Shown here piece by piece: positions 8,619 through 18,565 of a stretch of 64,000 bases of DNA. Made by a program: the position numbers and the translations under genes. Origin of the DNA: Posidoniimonas corsicana (GTDB taxonomy: Bacteria; Planctomycetota; Planctomycetia; Pirellulales; Lacipirellulaceae). The notes beneath the pieces were generated by a model. It saw nothing but the letters and a program-made list of their open reading frames with translations, made no database searches and was not told where the DNA came from. The stretch lies in contig NZ_SIHJ01000002.1 in the NCBI RefSeq assembly GCF_007859765.1, positions 434,001 through 498,000 on the forward strand, read 5' to 3'. Numbering within the stretch: position 1 is the stretch's first letter; each line of letters opens with the position of its first letter.

Positions 8619-11600
8619 GCGGCCTCCTTTCCCGTTCGGCGGGCTACGCCCAGACCAGCCTCGAGTTCTCGCATAAGATCTCGGTCCGCCGTAGTGAGCA
8701 CCGTCTTGTCGAGCCCGCGTCTACGAGCCTCTTCAAGTGCATCCATTGCCTTATCCGGCTTCCCGCCTCTCCAATAAGCTGCTGCGAGGTGGAAGTAATA
8801 CCGAGGATCGACATCAACTGACGCGACGGATTCTTCGAGCGACGAAATGGCATCTTCTGCTCTGCCGCTCTGAAGCTGAATTGTGCCCTGAGTGTCCAAC
8901 AGAGCAGGGCTGCGTCCGGATACTCGCATGGCGTGGCTGATGAGCCTAAGTGCCTCCTTCCTATCTGCTTCCCTCTCCCCCAGGAGAGTCGCCAGGTTGT
9001 TGAGTGCGAGCGTATTGTCTGGGTCACTACCTAATACACGTCTGAACAATCGAATTGCCTCCTGCTGATTACCTCGAGTTACTTCCAGCACAGCAACCGA
9101 AATCAATAGATCAACGTCGTCCTTGTGCTTTTCGAGCGCACCAGACACTGCTGGCCAAGCTTCTTCAAAGGCACTGGCGTCAGTGTTGGAAACACTGAGG
9201 AGGCTTGCCAATGTCGCTGCTCTGGTTGGGGACAGCACACTTTCCTGCCCATCAAGAAAGAGCTTGACAGCGTCAGAGGAACGCCCCTGCTGGAACAAAG
9301 ACTTTGAGACTAATAGCTCGGCGCCTGGCGCAGTCTTCATGAGTTCCCGGTACCAAGGTTCGGCTTCTGCGTGTGCACCGATCGACGAGTAAATCGCCCC
9401 CAGTCCTAACACAAGTCTAGCCCGAATGCTCTTATCCCCCTCGTTGCTGAGCTCTTGGCTTGCGTAGTCTTGAATGACCGACTGCGCCTCATCGAGCTTG
9501 CCCTCCGACTTCAGTAGCCTTGCCCTTAACCCCAAGAGCGTCAGTCGATCCATCGGACCAGCGGCGTCAGACGCCGCAATACTCCTTCCTCGATCCTCTA
9601 GTACGCTCCGGGCGTCACGGATGAATGCCTCGCGCACCGACTCGGCATTCTCCATCGTCTTGAGAGCATCGATCGACCGAAGGAGGAAGCCAAGATAGAG
9701 AACCGCGTACTTCTCGTTACCATCAACCCTGCTTCGCAAGTAGCTCAGTTGCGAACGAGCCAGCTCAAAGTATGTTGGGTCATCACTTAGCAGACCCTCT
9801 TGTTCGTAGGTGCCTGCGAGTAAGAGCCTGTCGATATCGTCACCGGAATAATCGCTACTCTCAACGATCTCAAGCAAGATCCGTCTTGCAAGTGCACAGT
9901 ACTCCGCCCGCTCTTCCGTTGTCTTCCCACGCTTCGAAAGCAGGATCGCCCGCAGTCGCTTATCTAGATGGCCTGACGAATCCTCTGCGGCCGCGAGTAA
10001 ACCGTCGATCCGCTGCCAGGCAGAGGGCTCACCGGTAGCGGCGAGCAATGCCGCTAGCTTGCGTCTCGCTTCGGCGTTTTCTGGATGCAGCCGGAGCACT
10101 TCTTCGAACTGCTCTTGTGCTGCTACGGCGTCGGACTTGAGAAGCAGATTCGCGTACCGCAGTCTTGCCGCTTCATTCCTCGGACTAACCTCTAGCGCCT
10201 GTTGGTAAAAAGTCCGAGCCCGGGTGAATTCGCCTAGCACCTCGTAACCGCTTGCGAGGGCCAGCGATCTCCCCAGCGTGTCTTGCTGAAGTGAACGTGG
10301 CAGGCTCTCCATGAGTTCCAGTGCTTCGTCGCGACGATTGGTTCGAGCAAGGTGAGCGAGACGCGCCTTCCATAGGATCTCGGAGTCAGGGAACTCGTCC
10401 GCCGCCTCCGCAAGTACGATCTCAGCTTCGCCGGATTCCCCATTCAACATTAAGACGTGGTGAAGCCACAGTTTTCTGGCAGGGTCATCGGGATGCTCCG
10501 CGACCGACTTGAGAGCAAGATTCTTCGCGTCCGAGAGTCTGTCCTGCTTCAACGCGGTGTTTATGGCTAGAGACTCTGTGTGGCGGGAAAGAACTCCCAT
10601 TGTCGAGCGAAGTCGGTCTATGACTTCTTGTGCCTCTTCGTACCTTCCGTTCCGAAACAGGTGAAGGGTCAGACGTTCGAGGGTCGACGTGCTGCGATTC
10701 CCTAGGGCAACGGCAAGCTGGTACGACTGTACTGCAGCCTCGTCATCTCCGCGAGATTCGGCCAGACGTGCTTCCATCACAGCGCCTTGCCCCCAATTTG
10801 GGCGTTCGGAACGTACACGGCCGATAATTCGATGCAGTTCGTCTCGCTGATCGCTCGACAACAAGTCGAAGCTTGCCAGCATCCGTTCTGCGCGATAGTA
10901 ATCTAACTCATCATGAGTGACCTCGGATGCCTTGGAGAGACTCTGCTCAATTTCCCTCGCAAGCTCCCAATCTTGTCCATCAATCGCGACTCCCCAAGCT
11001 AACTTAAGTGATTCCTTGTCGCTCGATGCGTGCGCGAGCTCCTTCGCCTTTGCGAGAGCGAGGTCGCTTTGTTCCTCGGTAGCAAGGAGCCTAATCTCAA
11101 GTCGACGCAGCAATGGCCTCTCCTCTGCGTCCGCATCTACAAGTCTAGCCGCGACCCAGTTTCTTGCTTCGAGAACCCGTCCGGCACCCACAAGAAACGC
11201 GACTCTACGCGATACGCGTAGTTCTTCCACGGGTTCTATCGTGAGATAACGGTCAACTGCCTCCTCAGCACTGAGAAGCTCACCGATCCCAAGGTAGCCG
11301 TTGACTGCAATCCACCAGACTCTCGGGCTCGAAGGAAACTGCTCAGTCAAGCGTTGGATCTCGGTCCGGACATCGCTTCCCGAGCGGACACCTTCACGGG
11401 CTTGGGCAAGACTGTGCTGGATCAACGCGAGAGCTACACGCTCACTATTGGGGAGCTCCGCCGTGGCGCGAGCGGCAAGAAACTCAAACTCCTCCCAGCT
11501 TCGGTTGGCAGGCAGTGCATCGAGTTGAACACTCAGTTCGGCGAGCAACCGAGTCTCTAAGGCTTCCCGAGGAAGGGTCTTTTCGCGGGAATCGGTGTAC

Positions 11601-13261
11601 TCCGCTATAATCTCAAGCTGCTGAACCGCGTCTGCGTACTGGCCGGCTCGTAGGTACGCTTCCGCTGCCTGAATGCGCGCGGCGCGGTGCTCGCCCTCAA
11701 GTGTGACAGGGGCGACTAGTTGACGTTTGCCGTTGCCGTTCGGAGCAATTGGCGCAATCTCTGCTTCGAGCTGATTTGCCACTTCGACGAGCTTCTGCGC
11801 GACCTGATCCCAGCGCCCGAGGCCGACCAGAAGTTGCGCCATTTCTTGACTGGCCTCTCGATTCAAGACAGCCGCCGCGTCTTCCTCCCACTGATGTTCG
11901 TTGGACAGATTCGCAACCGTACTGTAGTAAGTCAGGGCAGTAGATACGTCACCTCGACCTGAACTCAGCCTCGCTTCCAATAGCCGAAGCCGGTTGTTCA
12001 TCAGGGCTAGGCCATTGGTAGTCGCACCGGTGCCGGGTGCATGAATCGCTTCTCGAAGGCTAGCAACGAGGTCAGAAGCCTGATCTAGTTGACCTTCTGA
12101 TAATAGATAGTTGGCCAGAAGAAAACTTATCTCAAGCGAGCGGCGGTCGATGCTTCGATCTGCATCGCGGAGCAATGCAATAGCATCGCTTTGCTCTCCC
12201 ACATGCCAGTGCAGTCGAGCGAGCAGGTAGTAGGCGCCTGGAGATGAAGGAGCGCTCTCGATGGCAGTGCGGAATAGTCGTTTTGCCTCGGCAACTGAAT
12301 CCGCGTCGCTCCGATCGCCCCTTTCAATTTGCTGTAACAACTCTCCCCCCAAGAGCAAGTTTGACTCGTAGTGATCTGGGGTGATCTCAAGTGCGGCTCT
12401 AAGATCGTCAACGGCGCCGTCGATGTCATTTCGCTTTCGATACCGATAGCGAATTACATACGCGTCGGACTCCCCGGCGCGACGCGCCACCATTCGGTCG
12501 ATTCTATCGTCAGCGATCCGATTCGATTGCTCTTGGTTTTGGGCCAAGGACGGGTACTCCCGGTAGGTTTGCGCAACCGCAAGCGCGAGCGTCGCGTCGC
12601 CTGGAGCGTGATCAGAGGCCTCTTCGAGAAGCGGGAGCACTTCTCCAAGCTTCGCTTGGCGCGTTGACTCAAGCAGACTTCCCCTCGCGGGAATTAGTCC
12701 TAACGTTGCCAGGGCTTTTACGCGTCTTGCATCCGGTCCTATGGGGCCTTGCCGCTCTAGAGTGTCGATTTGGTCCAAAGCGCCGTGATACTGCTCGTTG
12801 AGAAACAATTGCTCGGCAAGCATTACCCTTAGCCTGGGACGGTCAGCCTCCAGACCTTCGTCCGGAAGCCCAATCGTTTCAGCCAACAGTCGAATGAGGT
12901 AACTACGCCCTGCCCCCTGTGCGGCTAGTCGATCGGCGATATCGATTAACTTGAGTCGCGCCTGCAGGTCATTCGGGCTGAGAGTCAAATACTTCTGCAG
13001 GTAGAAGTTGGCCTTCGACAACTCCCCTGCCTCTGCCAATCGGTCAGCCCTCTGAGCCAGCAGAGACGCGAGTTCTTCCTGCCGGTAGCGGTGGAGAACG
13101 AAGCCCACAGATGCGAGAACCATTAACACCAAGCATGAAGACACCAGCAACTTGAGATTCAGCGTCCTCGTGAGCCGGCGTTCGCCTGAACGCATCGATT
13201 GGGTCCCCGCCCGCACAGCAGTGCGTTTCGTTTCAAAGTGTTTGAGATTACCCACTTCCAT
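8615..13261 (-). CDS. Giant membrane-anchored TPR protein of the EPS/exosortase operon
   Basis: A 1548-residue protein made almost entirely of TPR-like helix pairs (repeating A-x-x-x-Y and P-D-N/D-P patterns, e.g. VLGSDPDNTLALNNLATLL near the end). One transmembrane segment lies at about residues 34-55, so most of the chain is probably on the outer side of the inner membrane. Related TPR proteins (PrsT, or the PEP-CTERM TPR lipoprotein near 900 residues) occur in exosortase loci, but this one is far longer and has no lipobox. It probably scaffolds synthesis or export of the polymer. No enzymatic domain was seen. Confidence 0.85.
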   Translation of the reverse strand: MEVGNLKHFETKRTAVRAGTQSMRSGERRLTRTLNLKLLVSSCLVLMVLASVGFVLHRYRQEELASLLAQRADRLAEAGELSKANFYLQKYLTLSPNDLQARLKLIDIADRLAAQGAGRSYLIRLLAETIGLPDEGLEADRPRLRVMLAEQLFLNEQYHGALDQIDTLERQGPIGPDARRVKALATLGLIPARGSLLESTRQAKLGEVLPLLEEASDHAPGDATLALAVAQTYREYPSLAQNQEQSNRIADDRIDRMVARRAGESDAYVIRYRYRKRNDIDGAVDDLRAALEITPDHYESNLLLGGELLQQIERGDRSDADSVAEAKRLFRTAIESAPSSPGAYYLLARLHWHVGEQSDAIALLRDADRSIDRRSLEISFLLANYLLSEGQLDQASDLVASLREAIHAPGTGATTNGLALMNNRLRLLEARLSSGRGDVSTALTYYSTVANLSNEHQWEEDAAAVLNREASQEMAQLLVGLGRWDQVAQKLVEVANQLEAEIAPIAPNGNGKRQLVAPVTLEGEHRAARIQAAEAYLRAGQYADAVQQLEIIAEYTDSREKTLPREALETRLLAELSVQLDALPANRSWEEFEFLAARATAELPNSERVALALIQHSLAQAREGVRSGSDVRTEIQRLTEQFPSSPRVWWIAVNGYLGIGELLSAEEAVDRYLTIEPVEELRVSRRVAFLVGAGRVLEARNWVAARLVDADAEERPLLRRLEIRLLATEEQSDLALAKAKELAHASSDKESLKLAWGVAIDGQDWELAREIEQSLSKASEVTHDELDYYRAERMLASFDLLSSDQRDELHRIIGRVRSERPNWGQGAVMEARLAESRGDDEAAVQSYQLAVALGNRSTSTLERLTLHLFRNGRYEEAQEVIDRLRSTMGVLSRHTESLAINTALKQDRLSDAKNLALKSVAEHPDDPARKLWLHHVLMLNGESGEAEIVLAEAADEFPDSEILWKARLAHLARTNRRDEALELMESLPRSLQQDTLGRSLALASGYEVLGEFTRARTFYQQALEVSPRNEAARLRYANLLLKSDAVAAQEQFEEVLRLHPENAEARRKLAALLAATGEPSAWQRIDGLLAAAEDSSGHLDKRLRAILLSKRGKTTEERAEYCALARRILLEIVESSDYSGDDIDRLLLAGTYEQEGLLSDDPTYFELARSQLSYLRSRVDGNEKYAVLYLGFLLRSIDALKTMENAESVREAFIRDARSVLEDRGRSIAASDAAGPMDRLTLLGLRARLLKSEGKLDEAQSVIQDYASQELSNEGDKSIRARLVLGLGAIYSSIGAHAEAEPWYRELMKTAPGAELLVSKSLFQQGRSSDAVKLFLDGQESVLSPTRAATLASLLSVSNTDASAFEEAWPAVSGALEKHKDDVDLLISVAVLEVTRGNQQEAIRLFRRVLGSDPDNTLALNNLATLLGEREADRKEALRLISHAMRVSGRSPALLDTQGTIQLQSGRAEDAISSLEESVASVDVDPRYYFHLAAAYWRGGKPDKAMDALEEARRRGLDKTVLTTADRDLMRELEAGLGVARRTGKEAA

Positions 13262-13304
13262 TTTATCCGCGGCTCTTCTTCAGTTGGTCGCCCAACATAC
13301 TGGC

Positions 13305-15587
13305 TTAGCGACTCACCTCGATTCCGCCCGAATGCTCAGTTGGATTCCGAAAGCCGTAGCCGTAGGCATAGGAGTAGCTGTAGCTCGGCACCCCACTTAG
13401 AATAGAACCGGACACAGACGCGCCAGCCGATTCGAGCTGATCTAGGGCAAGTCTGATCTGGCGTCCACGGCTCTTCCCACGCAAAGTGCACATTGCCGTC
13501 ATGTCCGCAGAACGACAAAATGAGAGTGCCTCGCTCGCGCCTAGCACTGGTGGAGTATCGATCACGACAGTGCTGAACTCGTTTCTTAGTCGAGAGACCA
13601 ACGCAGCGATCCGCGCGGGCTGAGCAACTCGATGCGGGGAATCGTCACAATCACCCGCCCGCAGGACGTAGAGATTATCAGTCCCTTTCGCGGGCCTTAT
13701 AGCGTCCGAGATACTACATCTCGAGGAGAGAACCTCGTATAGACCTGGTCCCGGCTCTGCATCGACAAGGTCGTTAATACTCGGATCTCGCATGTCGCCA
13801 TCTACTAGCAGAGTCTTAGCACCGGTAGCATTGGCAAAACTCATGGCCAAAGCCACCGAAACGCTGGTCTTGCCTTCTCCAGAGACGGCGCTAGTAAGGG
13901 CGATAACCCTGTTCCGTTCCGAAGGGGCGCAAAAAGTTAGGCTCATGCGCAATGAGTCAATCGACTCGGCAAATGAGTACATCTCTTTCTGAATTCTCCT
14001 TGGAAGACGCCGAGGGTTGGCGGCAACTCGGCGAGAGGGAAACACCGAAATCTCGCCCAGAACCCGGAGCCTGGTGTCCTCGTACAGTTGCTCGGCGTCC
14101 GCGACGCGTCGAAGTGTAACCTCTCGAAGGAGGACGAGCCCAAAAGGCGCCAGCATGCCGACGCCACAGGCCAGGAAAATCTTCTTCCAAGGGGCGGACT
14201 CAACAGGTGTGGGAGACGCAACAATCGGCCCCATAACTCGCACCCGCGCGGGAGCATTCGTCTCCGTCTGCAAAGCTAGCTTGCGAGCCGCGATCATTTC
14301 GAAGACCTTCTCTTCCCTAGCAAGCTCCGCTTTTGCGAACTCTAATTCGGCGCCCTTGCCGCCGCTATCCTGCACACTCTTTAGCTCTGCCTGGAATCGA
14401 GTCTTTAGAGATCGCTGCTGAATCTGAAGCGCTGCCAACTCTTTGCGCTTCTCATCGACCACCGTCGAACCACCGAAGGGGCGTTCTGACCTCGTTGAGA
14501 GCAGTAGTTTTCGACGCAAGTTCGCCTTGTAACCCGCCAACTCATCCTTGAATCGCTGATACTGCTCGGCAAGCGCTTTGTAGTTGGCATTCTGCTCATA
14601 GCGTTTAGAAACCCGCTGGTAGTGTCGCATCTGATCCGCAATCCCAGTAAGGGCGCGTTCGCGCTGCACAACTTCTGGCGCCATATTCACCTCCAAGTCA
14701 ATCGCGCCTGCGCGGTCAGCGTGGGGTGCAATTGTAACCTCCGATTCCTCAAGCGACTGAATCTCGGCATGGAGTATCTCGATCCGCACCTCGACGTCAG
14801 TCAGTTGGCTATGGAGCGAAGCGAGTGGGCTGATCGCCTTATCCACGTCCATAAGCGTATTGTGCCCGAAGGGGTCTTTGCCGGTCACTTCTTTCGACAG
14901 CTCAACCACATACTGCTGCAAGCGATCGACCTCCAACTTCCGTCGAACACGCTCCTTCTCCAACAAGTCGACGACCCTTTGCACTTGCTTATACTGCTCA
15001 TCTGATTGCAACACGAAGTACTTCTTGATGACGGCGGCGACGATATCCTGCGACTCCTGCGCAGATGGTGAAGTGTAAGAAACGTCGTAAAGCTCCGAGC
15101 CGCCGATCTGTCTTATGGAGAGATTCTCCTTGATATGCTTGAGCTTGTCGGGCTTCGCTACAAGATGCTCCGCCTTGCCCACGCTCGCCTCTGACAAGAC
15201 TTCCCGGATCACAAGCGGGCTCCGCATAAGCTCAATCTGGGTGCGAACAAACGCAGAGTTGGCGCTGCCAACAGACGCCTTTTCGAAAGCAATGTAAGGC
15301 TGGGTGTCTTCGATGCGCACCAAACCAGTCGCGAGGTAATCGGGCTGGTACGTCCAGAGAAGCGCAGAGACTGCCGCCGCGGCCAAGACGAGCCCAGAAG
15401 GGACAACCAACTTCCAATGCCTGAGGAAGACCCAGACGAGGAACTTTGGCGTAAACTGCTGAGGCGCATTCTGGGGAGCGGACCAGTGGCGAGAGTTCGA
15501 TTGCGTCGCTATGGGCTGAGGTGATCCAGACTGGTCAACTCGCTGGAGCATAAAATTGGGCTCAGTAGGATGCTCGTGCTTGCTCAT
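13305..15587 (-). CDS. Wzz-domain BY-kinase (Wzc-like tyrosine autokinase)
   Basis: A 760-residue polysaccharide co-polymerase with a cytoplasmic bacterial tyrosine kinase. The N-terminal Wzz part has a transmembrane helix around residue 55, a long coiled-coil stalk (about 190-410) and a second membrane helix near 480. The kinase has Walker A TSAVSGEGKTS, Walker A' LLVDGDMRDPS and Walker B VVIDTPPVLGAS. The autophosphorylation tail is a Tyr/Ser cluster (SYSYSYAYGYG) near the C terminus. It would set chain length and couple synthesis to export by phosphorylation cycling. No cognate phosphatase or Wza gene is visible in the operon. Confidence 0.92.
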   Translation of the reverse strand: MSKHEHPTEPNFMLQRVDQSGSPQPIATQSNSRHWSAPQNAPQQFTPKFLVWVFLRHWKLVVPSGLVLAAAAVSALLWTYQPDYLATGLVRIEDTQPYIAFEKASVGSANSAFVRTQIELMRSPLVIREVLSEASVGKAEHLVAKPDKLKHIKENLSIRQIGGSELYDVSYTSPSAQESQDIVAAVIKKYFVLQSDEQYKQVQRVVDLLEKERVRRKLEVDRLQQYVVELSKEVTGKDPFGHNTLMDVDKAISPLASLHSQLTDVEVRIEILHAEIQSLEESEVTIAPHADRAGAIDLEVNMAPEVVQRERALTGIADQMRHYQRVSKRYEQNANYKALAEQYQRFKDELAGYKANLRRKLLLSTRSERPFGGSTVVDEKRKELAALQIQQRSLKTRFQAELKSVQDSGGKGAELEFAKAELAREEKVFEMIAARKLALQTETNAPARVRVMGPIVASPTPVESAPWKKIFLACGVGMLAPFGLVLLREVTLRRVADAEQLYEDTRLRVLGEISVFPSRRVAANPRRLPRRIQKEMYSFAESIDSLRMSLTFCAPSERNRVIALTSAVSGEGKTSVSVALAMSFANATGAKTLLVDGDMRDPSINDLVDAEPGPGLYEVLSSRCSISDAIRPAKGTDNLYVLRAGDCDDSPHRVAQPARIAALVSRLRNEFSTVVIDTPPVLGASEALSFCRSADMTAMCTLRGKSRGRQIRLALDQLESAGASVSGSILSGVPSYSYSYAYGYGFRNPTEHSGGIEVSR

Positions 15588-15632
15588 AGAGTTTCTCGAA
15601 AGCTTCTTGGATTACTTTGCAAAGCGACGGAA

Positions 15633-16547
15633 CTACCTTCCTTTACGAGAGGCTTTCACCACCGCAGCTGAAGTCATCACTTCATGAACCGGGAACAATC
15701 GATCCAGATAGGCTAGAACGGCCCAAAAAAGGAATCCGGCCAAGGGAATCATGACAAACCCTGCTAAGTCATGGCTGAACCGGTGAGCCACTTCGCCGGA
15801 TACCATCTCCTGCAGCAAGGCGGTCACTACGATCCGGAGTGAGTTTGCCAAAATGGCAACTGGCACCGCAGCAAGCACCACAGCCACCTTCTGCCACCAT
15901 GCCCAACCAGAAAACAAGACGAATGCGAAGGCCAGAGCGAAGATCCCCACCAAAATACGAAGCCCAGAGCAGGCCTCTGCGACCATGAGCGGTCGCTCGC
16001 CTATCCAGATCACGTTGCCCTCCGCAAGCGCCGGTATCCCAATCAATTGCAGCATCTCGGTGCTCAGCCCAGTCGCGATCCTCTGCAACGGAACGCTCAG
16101 CCATGTTTCCGCGGAATAGGGCAGAGGTATCATAAAGTATAAGAATGCAACGCTCGGCAAACACCACCTGAAGCATTGGCGCCCAAAACAAAGCAATACG
16201 ATTCCACCTAGCGCCAATGGAATCGACCAGGCGTCAACGGGGCCCAGGTAAAACTTGCCGGAGTAATAGCGCACCACGGCGACCAGCGAGAGCAGCACGA
16301 CCCCACCCCAACTTGGCGCCAGTCGCTCAACCTGCAGTTGCTCGCGCCGGGACCACAAGAAATACAACGCAATGGGCATTACGATGTAACCATGCGAGTA
16401 GTCTGGGTCTCGATTCCAGGCAGCTACAATCTCAGCCAGGCCAGGCCAGTAGGCCCAAACGAGGGCGGCGGCAAGCAAAGCGAAAAGCGTCGACGAAACT
16501 GCTAACGACAGACTAGAAACTCTGCTTTCAAGATCGGTGGGCTTCAT
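15633..16547 (-). CDS. Exosortase (Xrt family)
   Basis: A multispanning cysteine protease/transpeptidase that recognises C-terminal PEP-CTERM signals. I place the start at the ATG at 16547 (304 residues), because the frame continues upstream to 16802 only by overlapping the NusG gene with non-membrane sequence. The catalytic triad is visible: Cys in EACSGLRILVG, Arg in LANSLRIVV and His in AHRFSHDLAGF. About eight hydrophobic segments are seen. At least six probable substrates with PEP-CTERM tails are encoded in this same window. Which exosortase subfamily it belongs to cannot be decided by eye. Confidence 0.93.
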   Translation of the reverse strand: MKPTDLESRVSSLSLAVSSTLFALLAAALVWAYWPGLAEIVAAWNRDPDYSHGYIVMPIALYFLWSRREQLQVERLAPSWGGVVLLSLVAVVRYYSGKFYLGPVDAWSIPLALGGIVLLCFGRQCFRWCLPSVAFLYFMIPLPYSAETWLSVPLQRIATGLSTEMLQLIGIPALAEGNVIWIGERPLMVAEACSGLRILVGIFALAFAFVLFSGWAWWQKVAVVLAAVPVAILANSLRIVVTALLQEMVSGEVAHRFSHDLAGFVMIPLAGFLFWAVLAYLDRLFPVHEVMTSAAVVKASRKGR

Positions 16548-16789
16548 CGTGTCAGATATACGTACTGCGTCGGACTTTGGATGCATCCCGCGCGCACTCC
16601 GTTCTCTTCGATTGCGCGCTGCGTCGCAAACGTTCCGCGATGACAGCGGCGTTGCCCTCCTTCCCTGAGAGGCGAGTGGTTCAGTCGGGAATGCCCCAAC
16701 TGACTGCGCATCCTGCTCGTAACACGAACCTAACGCTTGTTGAACAGTCACAGAGCCGACGCATGCATGGCTCAGGACACACACGTGGC

Positions 16790-17479
16790 TCAGCGGCCAC
16801 ACCTCCTCAAGATTTCGACGGACGAACGAGCACTCCGATCGGGCGGGGCAACCTTCTCCAAGAGGCTCTCGTGAACCTCCAACGACGCGCCCTGTTTCAG
16901 GAAATTGACGGCCAGCAATAGCCTCGCCTGTTTCTTGCGACGGATCACGACACCCTCTAGCCCCTCGTGAATGCCGCTCTTCACCCTGACCCAGTCTCCT
17001 GGCTCAAGCTTCGCCTCTAGAGATAGCCTCGCACCGGCCGCGATAGCACTGGCTAGCCGCAGCAAGTCACTGCGCAAGCGATCTCCGTCGCCCACGGGGC
17101 AAGCGGTACTGATCCGATTTGTTGTAAGCGCGGCAGTCTTTAGATCAGGGTCCGCAAAGATAAAGAGATATCCCGAGAAAAGCGGCTCCTCGACGACACG
17201 GGACCGCCCGCGTGTAACGACCTCGCGATTGTGAACCGGCAGGTAGTGCGGCACTCCTAGACCGAAGAGGTCACGCGACAAGGCCTTCTCTTGACGGCTC
17301 CTCGTGTACACAAGCCACCACCGCGCACTCCCTTCGCCTGCAGGCTCGCTAGCCGACTCCGGCGGTGCTGAGGCTAGAAGGTCGTGCGGAAACAAGTAGG
17401 GCAATCGGGATGTCGACAAGCCAGCACCGGCGCAATCCGCCGCTGGAGCGACGTTCGGTAGGTCACCCAATTCAGCCAT
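16790..17479 (-). CDS. Specialised NusG paralogue (RfaH/LoaP/UpxY-like antiterminator)
   Basis: A 229-residue protein with a roughly 50-residue leader, then an NGN domain (WWLVYTRSRQEKALSRDL, then PLFSGYLFIFAD) and a C-terminal KOW domain (WVRVKSGIHEGLEGVVI). Paralogues of this kind bind RNA polymerase at the head of long surface-polysaccharide operons and suppress termination. Here it is the first gene of a run of 13 minus-strand genes spanning at least 16 kb, the expected place for an operon-specific factor. The housekeeping NusG is normally next to rplK/secE, which are absent here. Confidence 0.88.
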   Translation of the reverse strand: MAELGDLPNVAPAADCAGAGLSTSRLPYLFPHDLLASAPPESASEPAGEGSARWWLVYTRSRQEKALSRDLFGLGVPHYLPVHNREVVTRGRSRVVEEPLFSGYLFIFADPDLKTAALTTNRISTACPVGDGDRLRSDLLRLASAIAAGARLSLEAKLEPGDWVRVKSGIHEGLEGVVIRRKKQARLLLAVNFLKQGASLEVHESLLEKVAPPDRSARSSVEILRRCGR

Positions 17480-17939
17480 GCCATTCAGCTATCTGATGGT
17501 GGTTCAACAAGCTGCAGATCTAGAGGAGACGCGACTCACCAAACATTGCGACCACTCCCGACGCGGCGGGTCGGTAGAAGCAGAGAACAGCCGGAGCAGG
17601 AAGGCGAATCAGCGAAACCTGTCGGCAAGGCCCATCTGTACGGCCAGCCGCGTCCTCATCTTATCAAGCACCAAGCAGTTCGCAAGCAGTATCGAAAAGG
17701 TTTTCTCCACTTGCGACATGTCGAATTGATTGATCGTCGCCTAGGGATTGAGGGAACACTGGCGTCATCGCCCAGCGGTTCCCCAGCTTGCCGCAGTGCT
17801 GGGGAGACTAGCTCTCGCTACAACCGGCCTCCTATATTCGATAGGGAGTACTTCAAGAATTTGTGCGGGAAACTGCTTGCATTCGGTCACAGAATTGAGG
17901 ACAATCCGCAGTGAAGTTGTCTGCCCCGAATATGCTCGA
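17480..17939. other. Divergent intergenic region upstream of the EPS operon
   Basis: 460 bases between the NusG paralogue (minus) and the small secreted protein (plus). It must contain the promoter of the EPS/exosortase operon and possibly a target for the antiterminator. I see no convincing promoter box, hairpin or operator by eye. Open frames here lack family resemblance. Confidence 0.5.
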
Positions 17940-18431
17940 ATGTATCCGATGCTTCAACGAATACACAAAATGGATGTTGCTCTCCTGAGCATGCTCCTCG
18001 TTGTGTTCCTAGCATGTCCGGGCAAACTCCGCGCCAGCATTCTTTGGGATGGCCCGGCCGCAGGAAGTTTTCCCTCAGGCTTCAGCGCACGCGATCTGGA
18101 GAAGGATTTCGCCCAGCTGCAGGGCGACGTTGAGCCGAAGCAGAATCCTAGGCCAAGCACAGCGTCAGCAAGTTCCGAACCTTTGCATCCATCGGTTCCG
18201 TCCGACCGCGACCGCAGCTCGCCTAAGCATGCGAATTTCGCTCCAAGTTCGGGCAGCTCAAGCTCTACAGGCTCATCATCGGGCGGCCCTATCGCCATCC
18301 CCACGGCCGCACTAGCTGCACAGTCCCCACTAATCGTGGACGACCAGCGGGCTGAGCGGTATGCCGCTGAGCGCGTACTTCTCTTGCCAGAGGCTCCTGG
18401 CTTAGAGCTGCTGAGACCGCCCCAAAGCTGA
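17940..18431 (+). CDS. Small secreted Ser/Gly-rich protein of unknown function
   Basis: I do not recognise this gene. The best reading starts at ATG 17940 (163 residues) or ATG 17970 (153 residues). A signal peptide follows at once (DVALLSMLLVVFLACPG... then an A-S cleavage-like site). The mature part begins with an Asp/Trp motif (ILWDGP), and the middle is low complexity, rich in Ser, Gly and Pro, with SSGSSSSTGSSSGGP. The end is charged and lacks a PEP-CTERM helix. A longer frame runs upstream to 17748 but adds unconvincing sequence. It is divergent from the EPS operon and may encode an accessory exported factor. Confidence 0.5.
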   Translation: MYPMLQRIHKMDVALLSMLLVVFLACPGKLRASILWDGPAAGSFPSGFSARDLEKDFAQLQGDVEPKQNPRPSTASASSEPLHPSVPSDRDRSSPKHANFAPSSGSSSSTGSSSGGPIAIPTAALAAQSPLIVDDQRAERYAAERVLLLPEAPGLELLRPPQS

Positions 18432-18432
18432 T

Positions 18433-18449
18433 CCGCCCTGCGAGGGCGG
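18433..18449 (+). terminator. Short GC hairpin after the small secreted protein
   Basis: A perfect 7-bp stem CCGCCCT/AGGGCGG with a GCG loop begins one base after the TGA of the preceding gene. No U-run follows, so intrinsic termination would be weak; it may be an mRNA 3'-end stabiliser or an attenuator before the PEP-CTERM gene. Confidence 0.3.
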
Positions 18450-18565
18450 CGTGTCGCCGCGGCAAAAGAAAGTTTCTTTGGATGTTAGGTCCAAGAATTC
18501 AGCACGCCGCGGCGGAGAAGCTTGGCTTTCTTACAACTTCAGTCTCTCAGCTCAAGAGGACTTCG

